DNA of 13,443 nucleotides from Fidelibacterota bacterium (GTDB taxonomy: Bacteria > Fidelibacterota > UBA2242), in the NCBI GenBank assembly GCA_023133185.1, contig JAGLWX010000289.1, positions 1-13,443 of the forward strand. Reading direction: 5' to 3'. Each line of letters begins with the position of its first letter. Position 1 is the first letter of the stretch. Shown in pieces: positions 7,136-13,443 of this stretch. The position numbers and the translations under genes are program-made. The notes under the pieces are model-generated. The model had not been told where the DNA came from and searched no databases. It worked only from the letters and a program-made list of their open reading frames with translations.

Positions 7136-9646
7136 TTAAAACCTATAATCAAATTGAAGTCTAAAATCAGAGAAAAACTTTTCATAATAAATTTCATCAA
7201 TAGCCGGATTAGAATCTTCCACTCCAATATCTATACTGCTGTCAACAATATTTGTCATCGGATCGTGCAGATCGAAACTATATTTTAACCGGACGGAAAT
7301 GTTTCGGGATAAGCGCGAAAAAACCGTCAGCCAGCCGTGAAGCGCCCGGGTGTCGGTATTAAAAATGCGAAAGTCAGTGTCTTCAAAATTCCACAAAAAT
7401 CCTTCATAAGTCAATAATGAACCGATAATCTTGATCCGCTCATTGACATTATGGGTAATTGTCACACCGAGAGCATTACTGGGCATCCCGGCATTCCCGA
7501 CTGCGGAAGTGCCACCGGTTTCAGCATTTTTAACTAATCGTGATCGTGGAGTAAATTGCGTAAATCCCAGTGAATATAAAACTCTAATCTGGTTATATCT
7601 GGACATTCTGACTATGGCTTCCAGACGGGTCTCATTTGCCTGGTAAAACACCGGTGAAAGCGTATTGGTTTTATCCCGGTGCTGCCATTTCTGGCGAATT
7701 TTAAAGCGATACTTAAATACCGGACGGTATTCCATATTAAAGACCAGACGATTGTACTGGGCATTATCCGCAACACGTGTCCAGATATCATGTTCAGCAG
7801 TCAATACCAGAGTTCGGTGAAGTTGATATCGCGTGGAATAATACAGTCCTCTTTCCGCCTGAGGTTGAGCCGTAGCAGAGTACAGATATCCGACTATCGG
7901 GTCTTTCAGATAAAATATATCCTCGTAGATAGTTCCTTTGAATCGATGGTAGTTACTAAATGAGCGCTGATAGGGATTATCAAATCCAAGGTCGTAGTCT
8001 CGATATAGCAGCAGAAAGTTAAAATTACCAAACTGAATATACCCGGAAAGGACCATGGCGCTGGGATCATCATGACGATCGGTCAATTTCAGATTACGAT
8101 CCAGCTCTGCATATTCCCCCTGAAGTGTGATGTTATCAATGACAGTCATAAACTCGAATCCGTAAACACGGCGGACAGATTTGGCGCCCGACCATAGCGC
8201 GGATGTATTCGAAGACTGATAGGATGCTTCAATCTCCGTATCGGCTGAATTACCGATTTGAGTTAAATATTTACCCACATATCTACCCGCCAACAAACTC
8301 TCTTTGACCTGAAGATCCAACGGACGGTCGTACATACTCTGGTATAATGTCAAGCCAATATAAGTCCCCGGAATGAAAGAATATTTCAGGTTTCCGCCCA
8401 GAAGCATCTCCTTAACGGAATTTGTAATGGACATAGAAAGGCTGTCATAGAGACCATGATCCAATCGGGGATACATGGTTATCAGTGTCGAAAAGGAACT
8501 ATCGTCATTGACGATGGCGTCACGTGAATTATAGGAGAAAAAACCTGTGCCGATAACATTTCCGGACTGGGCCTCCACCGCAGCGCCTTTTAATCCGTAT
8601 TGAGTCGTTCGGGAAGTGTTGCCGCTTATTCCATTCAACCGCTTCCGCCAGGCAAAACCGGTCTTGCGCGGCAGAAAGAAATCCGTCGTTTCGAAAGCCA
8701 CTCCCTGACCAAATGAAGCTATATAATCACCAACTATAATCTTGTTAAATTTCACAATTCCGGCGTCAATGGAATTGGCTTGAAAAAATGCCTTAAACCG
8801 TGGAATTTTTGTATCACGAAAATATATTGTCTGCTCACCCATATTGCGCAGATAGGAACCTTCCAACTGGTATTTTGTGCCCCAGTGCAATCGCAATTTA
8901 TAATAAACATCAAGTGGATGATCCAACCGAATAAAATCCGAATAGGAACTGGCGTCATCGCTGGGAGTCTGACTCAGGGTAATATTTTTAACCACCGAAG
9001 AAAAACTGCCACCGAAGGCATGTGTGATATCGTCATTATCATAGCGGATAAAATCCTCGAGGTTTGAGAAGCCGTAATAGGATAAATTGTTCGTACTCCG
9101 CAAATCCCGGCGATTTTTAATATTACCAACTTGCTGCCGTTTTACGACAGCTACAGCATCAATCGGCGATAAACCGGCAAGATTGAGAAGCTCGAAAAAA
9201 CTCAATGTATTGACATTCGCCGGATTAGACAGCATATCGATCCAGTTATTGACAAAATTTTCACTGGCGCCGTCGTCGGAAATCCATCGCTCAACCTTAT
9301 AATAATTGTCCTCCACCCTTTTCTGCGATTCCGCCAGAAACAGGGGAGAAAGTTGAACCAGTTCTTTCAATCTCAGGAAAGTATCATAATCGATACTTTC
9401 AATCTTTCGAAGATCATAAATGCTTTCGAAAGGACCCATATATTCCAGCCAATTAAGAATATCACTTTGCTGTTTTTGCGTTAATGGTAATACAGCAATT
9501 TCGGCTTGAGTGGCGGTATTCAAATCTATTTTTAGACTTCTTCCCAATTGGCCGAAAGCATTACTGAAAGCCAGTAAAGCGATCAGTAAACCGACCGTTA
9601 TATAACGCCTCTTTAATGAATAGTGTAATTTATTTATCGTCTTCAT
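7136..9646 (-). CDS. Helix-hairpin-helix domain protein fused to a large outer-membrane beta-barrel
   Basis: A protein of 836 residues. The signal peptide spans 1-33, with a hydrophobic core around 16-29 and cleavage near AFGQ. A ComEA-like double helix-hairpin-helix unit at 40-98 begins with the typical DLNTATQAEI and contains GPFESIYDLRKI. A second, more diverged unit lies near 144-201 (NVNTLSFFELLNLAGLS). From about residue 215 the chain is strand-rich with alternating aromatics, includes GDYIASFGQGV (306-316), and ends in QFDYRF, typical of an outer-membrane barrel. The architecture matches a poorly characterised Bacteroidetes family often labelled ComEA-like. The hairpin glycines of DNA-binding members are largely replaced, so DNA binding is uncertain. 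I chose ATG 9646, whose ATGA overlaps the upstream stop by 4 bases. A 30-residue longer frame reaches 9736 but lies wholly inside the upstream gene and would precede the signal peptide. Confidence 0.82.
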   Translation of the reverse strand: MKTINKLHYSLKRRYITVGLLIALLAFSNAFGQLGRSLKIDLNTATQAEIAVLPLTQKQQSDILNWLEYMGPFESIYDLRKIESIDYDTFLRLKELVQLSPLFLAESQKRVEDNYYKVERWISDDGASENFVNNWIDMLSNPANVNTLSFFELLNLAGLSPIDAVAVVKRQQVGNIKNRRDLRSTNNLSYYGFSNLEDFIRYDNDDITHAFGGSFSSVVKNITLSQTPSDDASSYSDFIRLDHPLDVYYKLRLHWGTKYQLEGSYLRNMGEQTIYFRDTKIPRFKAFFQANSIDAGIVKFNKIIVGDYIASFGQGVAFETTDFFLPRKTGFAWRKRLNGISGNTSRTTQYGLKGAAVEAQSGNVIGTGFFSYNSRDAIVNDDSSFSTLITMYPRLDHGLYDSLSMSITNSVKEMLLGGNLKYSFIPGTYIGLTLYQSMYDRPLDLQVKESLLAGRYVGKYLTQIGNSADTEIEASYQSSNTSALWSGAKSVRRVYGFEFMTVIDNITLQGEYAELDRNLKLTDRHDDPSAMVLSGYIQFGNFNFLLLYRDYDLGFDNPYQRSFSNYHRFKGTIYEDIFYLKDPIVGYLYSATAQPQAERGLYYSTRYQLHRTLVLTAEHDIWTRVADNAQYNRLVFNMEYRPVFKYRFKIRQKWQHRDKTNTLSPVFYQANETRLEAIVRMSRYNQIRVLYSLGFTQFTPRSRLVKNAETGGTSAVGNAGMPSNALGVTITHNVNERIKIIGSLLTYEGFLWNFEDTDFRIFNTDTRALHGWLTVFSRLSRNISVRLKYSFDLHDPMTNIVDSSIDIGVEDSNPAIDEIYYEKFFSDFRLQFDYRF

Positions 9647-10614
9647 CTCTTTTTGAATGAATATCCCAGGCTGAATTGATGAGTTTCCGGAAGTACCGGA
9701 TGGCTGACAAAGGCATAATCCATCAGCAGACCCCATTTTTTGACGCCAAAACCGAAGCCGATGCGATTTGGTTCCGTATTGACGCCGGTGCGCATAATCA
9801 GCCAGGGCATTACCCGGTATTCGATCCCGGCTCTGTATTGGGTTTTATGTCCGCCAATAGCCTGGAAAATCAGGAAATTTGTTTTCAATCCGTAATAAGG
9901 CTCATACCCAAAACCGACCGCCAGACTGCGCGGCAATCGTGAACTCGATAAAGCGCTGCCCATTTCCGGACTATTTACATTTTTCGCAAAAAGCCCAATC
10001 CAGCTACGCTCGTGCAGGCTGCCCTGAATTCCCAGATCAATTCCAAAACCGTATCCGCTGCCCAGATCAATCCCATCGCTTCCGTCACCCGACGGACCCG
10101 CCGATTGACCATAATCGAGCTGATAAAGATTTACCGTATAACCGATAGAAAGGGTTGAAATTATGTCCTTTTGCAGATAAAATCCGTGAGAAATGCTGTA
10201 CGCCGATTCGCTGGTTAGTAAATTGCCGGAATAGTCGCTGGAACTGCCTTGATAACCGATAGCGACAGTTCCCAGTCTTCCTACCGGAACCGCCAGTATG
10301 CCTGTCTGACTGGAATAAAAAGACAATCCATAGGGTTTATAAAATCCACTCACAACCTCAATTCCTTCAAGCCGACTCAACCCGGCTGGATTAACCAGAA
10401 AAGCCCAGGCGTCGGCGGCTGTTGCCATGTTTGATGATCCTGTTCCACTTATTGGTGCAGCAATCTCCGTTATTTCAGTAAAAACCTGAGCTTTTAGAGT
10501 AATACTTATAACAAAAGTAAACATACACAAAATTAAATTTTTAGAAAATTTACATTGTGAAAAACACAATCTCTGACTATATATTTTCTTAATTTTACAA
10601 GTTCTTGTTTTCAT
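9643..10614 (-). CDS. PorV/PorQ-like outer-membrane beta-barrel protein
   Basis: A protein of 323 residues from ATG 10614. It has the family signature early in the mature chain: MATAADAWAFLVNPAGL, with NPAGL at residues 75-79. Glycine-rich alternating strands follow, with IGYTVNLYQLDYG, GYGFGIDLGIQG and a closing HQFSLGYSF strand. PorV-type proteins are small outer-membrane barrels; PorV itself ferries T9SS cargo to the attachment complex, but many paralogues have no assigned role. The export signal is odd: the hydrophobic core (about 26-40, ending LKAQ) is preceded by a long basic, Cys-containing stretch. That 5' segment is very AT-rich compared with the rest of the gene. ATG 10623, overlapping the hepT stop by 8 bases, adds only Met-Ser-Lys. 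I prefer 10614 because its surroundings repeat the region around the mntA start. It is coupled by ATGA to the next gene. Confidence 0.78.
   Translation of the reverse strand: MKTRTCKIKKIYSQRLCFSQCKFSKNLILCMFTFVISITLKAQVFTEITEIAAPISGTGSSNMATAADAWAFLVNPAGLSRLEGIEVVSGFYKPYGLSFYSSQTGILAVPVGRLGTVAIGYQGSSSDYSGNLLTSESAYSISHGFYLQKDIISTLSIGYTVNLYQLDYGQSAGPSGDGSDGIDLGSGYGFGIDLGIQGSLHERSWIGLFAKNVNSPEMGSALSSSRLPRSLAVGFGYEPYYGLKTNFLIFQAIGGHKTQYRAGIEYRVMPWLIMRTGVNTEPNRIGFGFGVKKWGLLMDYAFVSHPVLPETHQFSLGYSFKKR
10554..10570. repeat. Perfect 6-base palindrome arms around an A5 spacer
   Basis: ATTGTG (10554-10559) and CACAAT (10565-10570) are perfect inverted repeats separated by AAAAA. The layout resembles an operator half-site pair (the TGTG...CACA type), but it lies inside the AT-rich 5' coding part of the PorV-like gene and could be chance in such sequence. 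Confidence 0.35.
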
Positions 10615-10621
10615 TTTACTC
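10607..10621. repeat. Direct repeat copy flanking the toxin-antitoxin module (PorV side)
   Basis: Read on the minus strand, this 15-base copy is GAGTAAAATGAAAAC. It contains the hepT stop (TAA) and the PorV-like ATG. It matches the copy at 11233-11253 at all 15 positions, apart from a 6-base insertion in that copy. Confidence 0.5.
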
Positions 10622-10957
10622 ATTTTTTAAAATATTCTCCAATTGATTTCTCAAATCTTGAAGATTGTTTATAATAATATGCCAAATAATCTCGTAATCA
10701 ACACCAAAATATTCATGTACTACTCTATTTCGAATTGCAATTATTTTACACCATTCAATATCTGAATATTTTTCAGTAATATTATCAGGAATTCGATTTG
10801 CTGCTTCACCAATAATTTCAAAATTTCTCACTACTGAATCAATCGTTTTGTTGTCTTGCATAAACTCCTGAAATGTCATTCCATCTATATAGTCGAATAT
10901 TTTATCAACAGACTCTATAATATCTTCTATCAAAAGTCTTGCAATTCTTTTAGACAT
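10616..10957 (-). CDS. hepT: HepT-type HEPN ribonuclease toxin
   Basis: A 113-residue, all-helical HEPN (DUF86/HepT) protein. Toxins of this family are RNases that dimerise to form the active site. The catalytic R-x4-H motif is intact as R76-NRVV-H81, followed by E82-Y83. In the Shewanella HepT/MntA pair, the Tyr of this R-x4-H-x-Y motif is the residue modified with AMP by MntA to neutralise the toxin. Other family marks are RNFEIIGEAANRIP (44-57) and the length. It starts with AGAGGA 8 bases upstream, inside mntA, overlaps mntA by 8 bases, and runs up to the PorV-like gene. DNA here is markedly AT-rich (14 G/C in the 60 bases 10741-10800). Nothing suggests inactivation. Identification is strong from the motif plus its partner; activity is inferred. 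Confidence 0.92.
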   Translation of the reverse strand: MSKRIARLLIEDIIESVDKIFDYIDGMTFQEFMQDNKTIDSVVRNFEIIGEAANRIPDNITEKYSDIEWCKIIAIRNRVVHEYFGVDYEIIWHIIINNLQDLRNQLENILKNE

Positions 10958-11240
10958 AAATTAAATCCTCTTGAATACATTTATAATATTTTGGTTTTAT
11001 CCCTGATTTTGAAACAAGATCAACTTTTTGATTCAGAATCTTCTCTAATTCAAATGCTAAATCAATAAATCCTAACCCTATTGGTTCATAAAATTCAACA
11101 ATAATATCAATATCACTATTTTCATTCGCTTCTCCACGACAATAAGAACCAAAAATCCCTAAATTTTTTATCTTATATTTTCTTATAAGATATTTTTTAG
11201 ATACTCTTAATATTTCTTGAATTTCCGACATAGTTTTCAT
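10950..11240 (-). CDS. mntA: MntA-type minimal nucleotidyltransferase antitoxin
   Basis: A 96-residue nucleotidyltransferase of the minimal (MNT) class. The catalytic G-S-x10-D-x-D motif is exact: GS at 31-32, D43 and D45, with a plausible third acidic residue at D74 in KVDLVSK. In studied HepT/MntA pairs this enzyme transfers AMP groups from ATP to the toxin's active-site Tyr. ATG 11240 shares its A with the TGA of the upstream secreted-protein gene (TGATG), and AGGAG lies 10 bases before it. A second ATG at 11231 (residue 4, MSEIQEI) may be the ancestral start, because the first residues, MKT, duplicate the start of the downstream PorV-like gene. Base composition is extreme, with only 8 G/C in the 60 bases 11161-11220. 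It overlaps hepT by 8 bases, as expected for a co-regulated pair. Confidence 0.92.
   Translation of the reverse strand: MKTMSEIQEILRVSKKYLIRKYKIKNLGIFGSYCRGEANENSDIDIIVEFYEPIGLGFIDLAFELEKILNQKVDLVSKSGIKPKYYKCIQEDLIYV
10966..10971 (-). promoter_or_regulatory. Shine-Dalgarno of hepT inside mntA
   Basis: AGAGGA on the minus strand, 8 bases before the hepT ATG and within the last codons of mntA. It implies that hepT has its own efficient initiation despite the overlap. Confidence 0.65.
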
Positions 11241-11253
11241 CAGAATTTTACTC
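11233..11253. repeat. Direct repeat copy flanking the toxin-antitoxin module (secreted-protein side)
   Basis: On the minus strand the copy reads GAGTAAAA, then a 6-base TTCTGA, then TGAAAAC. It contains the stop codon of the lamin-tail protein gene and the mntA ATG. The two outer blocks (8 and 7 bases) are identical to 10607-10621. Confidence 0.5.
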
Positions 11254-13246
11254 CTACTACAACGGGGGCAATATCCGCACGGGTTTTACCGGTCGTGCGA
11301 TTAGTGGTTTGCAAATGGAACAGATAATTGCCCGGAGCGACTAGTTCATTGAGTTCATTACGTCCGTCCCAGACATTTTCCTTATCCCATGATAATGCAT
11401 AATAGCCGTCTTCGAGTGTAGTAATAAATCTCCCCGACATATCGTAAACCCGCAGGATTACACGGCAATTAGATGGATATTCATAACTGTATTTAATGAC
11501 TTCCCCTAATTGTGGTACAAAAGGATATGGCGCAACAGACAGTTTCGTTATTTCATTTCCCGGCTCACCGGGTATGTAGTATTCCACATCTTCGGCATAT
11601 CCTAATAAAACCTGGGGGCTGTCTTTATAAAGACTTCCTACACCTTTAACTGAAACCATATTCCCGGGTTGTAATAAGCTGTCTAATTCCTCGTTAACCA
11701 ATACTTCAAGACTGTTAAACAGGGCGTTTGTGGAATTCCAGATCCGAACCGTTGTTCTGCCGGTCACATCTTCAATAGTAATATTGGAACCTCCGCCAAC
11801 ATTATTGGCGCGGTCAGCAACCGTGCCATTAATCTGAAAATAACTGCCTTCATAGGCAGCAGGATCTTCAACAAGCGCGCCAACGGAAATTGTTACGACA
11901 TTAGGAATCGGCACATTGCTTGCCAGAACAGTATAGCTGGAAGCAAAATTCTTTAATTCATAAACTCCATTATATTCGGCTAATTCACCGGTAACTTCAA
12001 TGGAATCACCCTTCTCAAGATTTGTAATAGTGCCGTCATATAGATTCAATCCTTTACCGGAAGCATCCTGAAAGTAAGCCGATGTTCGGTCGGTACGAAG
12101 AATGTTCGATCCGATAGTGACAACTCCCTGAAGAGTCACAGTTTGTCCGTCCCAGTCACTCCAGTTTTCCCGGATCGTCGCTATGGTGATTTCTTCCTGG
12201 GGTTCTTGTATAGCGACATTATAAGTCAGCGACGAATCTTTCAGACCGGACGCATCCATTGCAAGCACATAATAGAGCAGCGTTCCGGTTTCTGTAAAAG
12301 GGTCAAGTGTAATGGAATAAATATCACCGTCGTTTTTCTGCATAGCGATTGATTCTTTAACACCTTCAAATTCATACACAAGGTTAACCTCCGCTACCAG
12401 ACTATCATCGGTAACTTCGGCACTAATTTTTATTTTATCCTCGATAGTAGGATTTTCAGGACTTATTGTCACACTCGAAATATTCGGTTTTGTGTTTCCG
12501 ACGCTTACAACAATCCAGGTATTGCTGAAATCCTCAGAAGTTTCATCGTGTCCCGTTATGCCGTTTCCACCGCTTTGCTTTTCTGCACCTTCGCCACTAA
12601 TTCTTTTCAATTTATGACCATTCTCGTGAATCTGAAAAATGGCAAATTTAGGAATAAATTCCTGCTGATCCACTGGCGTATCCAAATTATACCCGGCAAT
12701 TGCGCTTTTATCAATTGCATAGTCTGTTGATCCCCAGAGAATATAGTCAACATCCTGCACAGTCGATGAACTCCCATTCCAATAAAAAAGCACCAGCGTT
12801 TCCTTATAATCATCCAGATAATAGGGCGCCGTTCCAATCGTGGACATCGTATCAACGGCATGACGAAAATCCTCTTTGATCGACAGATCGGGCGTTTCGC
12901 CATAATTGGTTTCATAAGCCAATTTCGTCGTTATGGAAATCAAAACCGATGATTTCGCCGGTATTGAATAACCGTCAGGGAATCTCACCATAAAATCAGT
13001 ACCGGCAGCCTTATAATAATTCGAACCCGTCGGAAGATTATAATAATAAAAACCATTTTCAGGATCGGTTGCATCGGTTAAATAATAATTGGATAGATCA
13101 AGCGCCGCATCGGTGGAATTGTAGATTGTTACAAATTCCCGTTCTCTCGGCTGTAAAACAATCTCCGAGATGACCAAATGATCCATTTCTCCCAACACAA
13201 AGATCGGAAGAAGCGCAATTAATAGAAATAAATTGTATTTTCGCAT
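11240..13246 (-). CDS. Secreted multidomain protein: lamin-tail, Ig-like, OB-fold-like and FlgD-Ig C-terminal domains
   Basis: A 668-residue exported protein. The signal peptide spans 1-19 (hydrophobic core 6-18). A lamin-tail-like domain starts at 22 (HLVISEIVLQPREREFVTIYN, then LDLSNYYLTD) and seems to extend, with insertions, to about 250 (DFSNTWIVV). An Ig-like domain covers about 252-346 (KPNISSVTISPENP). Two OB-fold-like units follow near 352-440 (DGQTVTLQGVVT, then SAYFQDASGKGLNLY) and 450-556, of the kind attached to secreted nucleases. The last part, about 566-668, is a FlgD-type Ig domain (VILRVYDMSGRFITTL, then WDGRNELNELVAPGNYLFHL), common at the ends of secreted proteins in FCB and candidate phyla. 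No nuclease or other catalytic core is visible, so it is likely an adhesive or scaffold surface protein. It starts 3 bases after the preceding T9SS cargo gene. Domain calls are from pattern recognition; function is inferred. Confidence 0.8.
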   Translation of the reverse strand: MRKYNLFLLIALLPIFVLGEMDHLVISEIVLQPREREFVTIYNSTDAALDLSNYYLTDATDPENGFYYYNLPTGSNYYKAAGTDFMVRFPDGYSIPAKSSVLISITTKLAYETNYGETPDLSIKEDFRHAVDTMSTIGTAPYYLDDYKETLVLFYWNGSSSTVQDVDYILWGSTDYAIDKSAIAGYNLDTPVDQQEFIPKFAIFQIHENGHKLKRISGEGAEKQSGGNGITGHDETSEDFSNTWIVVSVGNTKPNISSVTISPENPTIEDKIKISAEVTDDSLVAEVNLVYEFEGVKESIAMQKNDGDIYSITLDPFTETGTLLYYVLAMDASGLKDSSLTYNVAIQEPQEEITIATIRENWSDWDGQTVTLQGVVTIGSNILRTDRTSAYFQDASGKGLNLYDGTITNLEKGDSIEVTGELAEYNGVYELKNFASSYTVLASNVPIPNVVTISVGALVEDPAAYEGSYFQINGTVADRANNVGGGSNITIEDVTGRTTVRIWNSTNALFNSLEVLVNEELDSLLQPGNMVSVKGVGSLYKDSPQVLLGYAEDVEYYIPGEPGNEITKLSVAPYPFVPQLGEVIKYSYEYPSNCRVILRVYDMSGRFITTLEDGYYALSWDKENVWDGRNELNELVAPGNYLFHLQTTNRTTGKTRADIAPVVVGVKF
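11251..11255 (-). promoter_or_regulatory. Shine-Dalgarno at the secreted-protein/mntA junction
   Basis: AGGAG on the minus strand, 10 bases before ATG 11240, inside the last codons (Val-Gly-Val) of the upstream gene. It supports translation from 11240 rather than from 11231. Confidence 0.55.
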
Positions 13247-13249
13247 AGG

Positions 13250-13443
13250 CTACTTTAAGAGTAATACTTTTTGGGTTTTAACATTTACACCGGATTTCAA
13301 TTGAATATAATACACACCGGATGGCAATTCAGCAGCATGCCATTGATGGGAATATGCGCCGGGTTGACCAAATCCCTCAGAAATTATAGACACCTTCTGT
13401 CCTAAAACATTATAGGCAGACAGTTCAAAATTACCGGCACGAT
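13250..13443 (-). CDS. C-terminal end of a type IX secretion cargo protein (type A sorting domain)
   Basis: The minus strand is open from the window edge to TAG at 13250-13252 and encodes 63 complete residues. The translation has the landmarks of a T9SS type A C-terminal sorting domain: FELSAYNVLGQKVSII, a middle GAYSHQWHAAELPSGVYYIQL, and a basic, aliphatic end KTQKVLLLK. Such a domain sends the protein through the T9SS to the cell surface or medium, where it is usually removed. The functional part lies outside the window, so its activity is unknown. The stop is 3 bases before the ATG of the lamin-tail protein gene, so this gene heads, or lies further up in, the same operon. A short fragment without a start codon is easily missed. 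Confidence 0.85.
   Translation of the reverse strand, partial: RAGNFELSAYNVLGQKVSIISEGFGQPGAYSHQWHAAELPSGVYYIQLKSGVNVKTQKVLLLK

Noticed and set aside
7679..7963. Plus-strand open frames opposite the barrel gene, here and at 7431-7646, 8780-9067 and 9087-9302
   Set aside because: Antisense shadows of a well-supported 836-codon gene; no start signals and no protein-like pattern.
9647..9736. A 30-codon upstream extension of the helix-hairpin-helix protein
   Set aside because: It lies inside the PorV-like gene in another frame and would put residues ahead of a good signal peptide. ATG 9646 with its ATGA stop/start overlap is a better start.
9676..10148. Plus-strand frames opposite the PorV-like gene
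   Set aside because: Low-complexity Pro/Arg/Asp-rich translation typical of the complement of a glycine-rich barrel gene, with no initiation signal.
12607..12915. Open frame of 102 codons on the minus strand within the lamin-tail protein gene
   Set aside because: Shadow frame with an unnatural composition (many Met, Arg and Ile), no ribosome binding site and no recognisable domain.
1..13443. CRISPR arrays, tRNA or rRNA genes, insertion sequences
   Set aside because: I saw no spaced repeat array, no tRNA-like cloverleaf or rRNA core motif and no transposase. The only repeats noted are short.

Overview
The window looks like a chromosomal piece from a diderm of the Fibrobacterota-Chlorobiota-Bacteroidota (FCB) group or a related uncultured phylum. 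Evidence: the tail of a type IX secretion (T9SS) type A sorting domain, a FlgD-type Ig C-terminus on the next secreted protein, a PorV/PorQ-like outer-membrane protein, a FadL-like porin, and a helix-hairpin-helix/beta-barrel protein of the kind known from Bacteroidetes. Several genes have recognisable Shine-Dalgarno sequences, which argues against a typical Bacteroidetes. I cannot name the genus. Coding density is very high and no gene-free stretch exceeds about 210 bases.

Left part (1-3468): the 3' end of a parvulin-type peptidyl-prolyl isomerase gene (+) and a strong terminator hairpin; a lone GT-B glycosyltransferase gene (-); a divergent intergenic region; and a gene for an exported, probably lipidated TPR protein (+). 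The TPR gene converges on, and overlaps by 32 bases, the last gene of the large minus-strand cluster.

Right part (3437-13443, all minus strand, transcribed right to left) is an unbroken operon-like run with junctions from a 1-8 base overlap to an 18 base gap. In order: the tail of a T9SS cargo gene; a secreted protein with lamin-tail, Ig-like, OB-fold-like and FlgD-Ig domains; a MntA/HepT-type nucleotidyltransferase-HEPN toxin-antitoxin pair; a PorV-like outer-membrane protein; an outer-membrane barrel with N-terminal helix-hairpin-helix domains; a FadL-like porin; a UshA/CD73-type 5'-nucleotidase; and a small exported protein of unknown function.

Two ideas deserve attention. First, without the toxin-antitoxin pair, the operon encodes only envelope or secreted proteins. 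Several carry folds linked elsewhere to nucleic acid or nucleotide handling, so a surface system for extracellular nucleic acid or nucleotide scavenging is a testable hypothesis. Second, the toxin-antitoxin pair sits inside this operon as a strongly AT-rich insert. It is flanked by an imperfect direct repeat that includes both the mntA start and the PorV-like start, which suggests insertion at a formerly coupled stop/start junction without breaking transcription.
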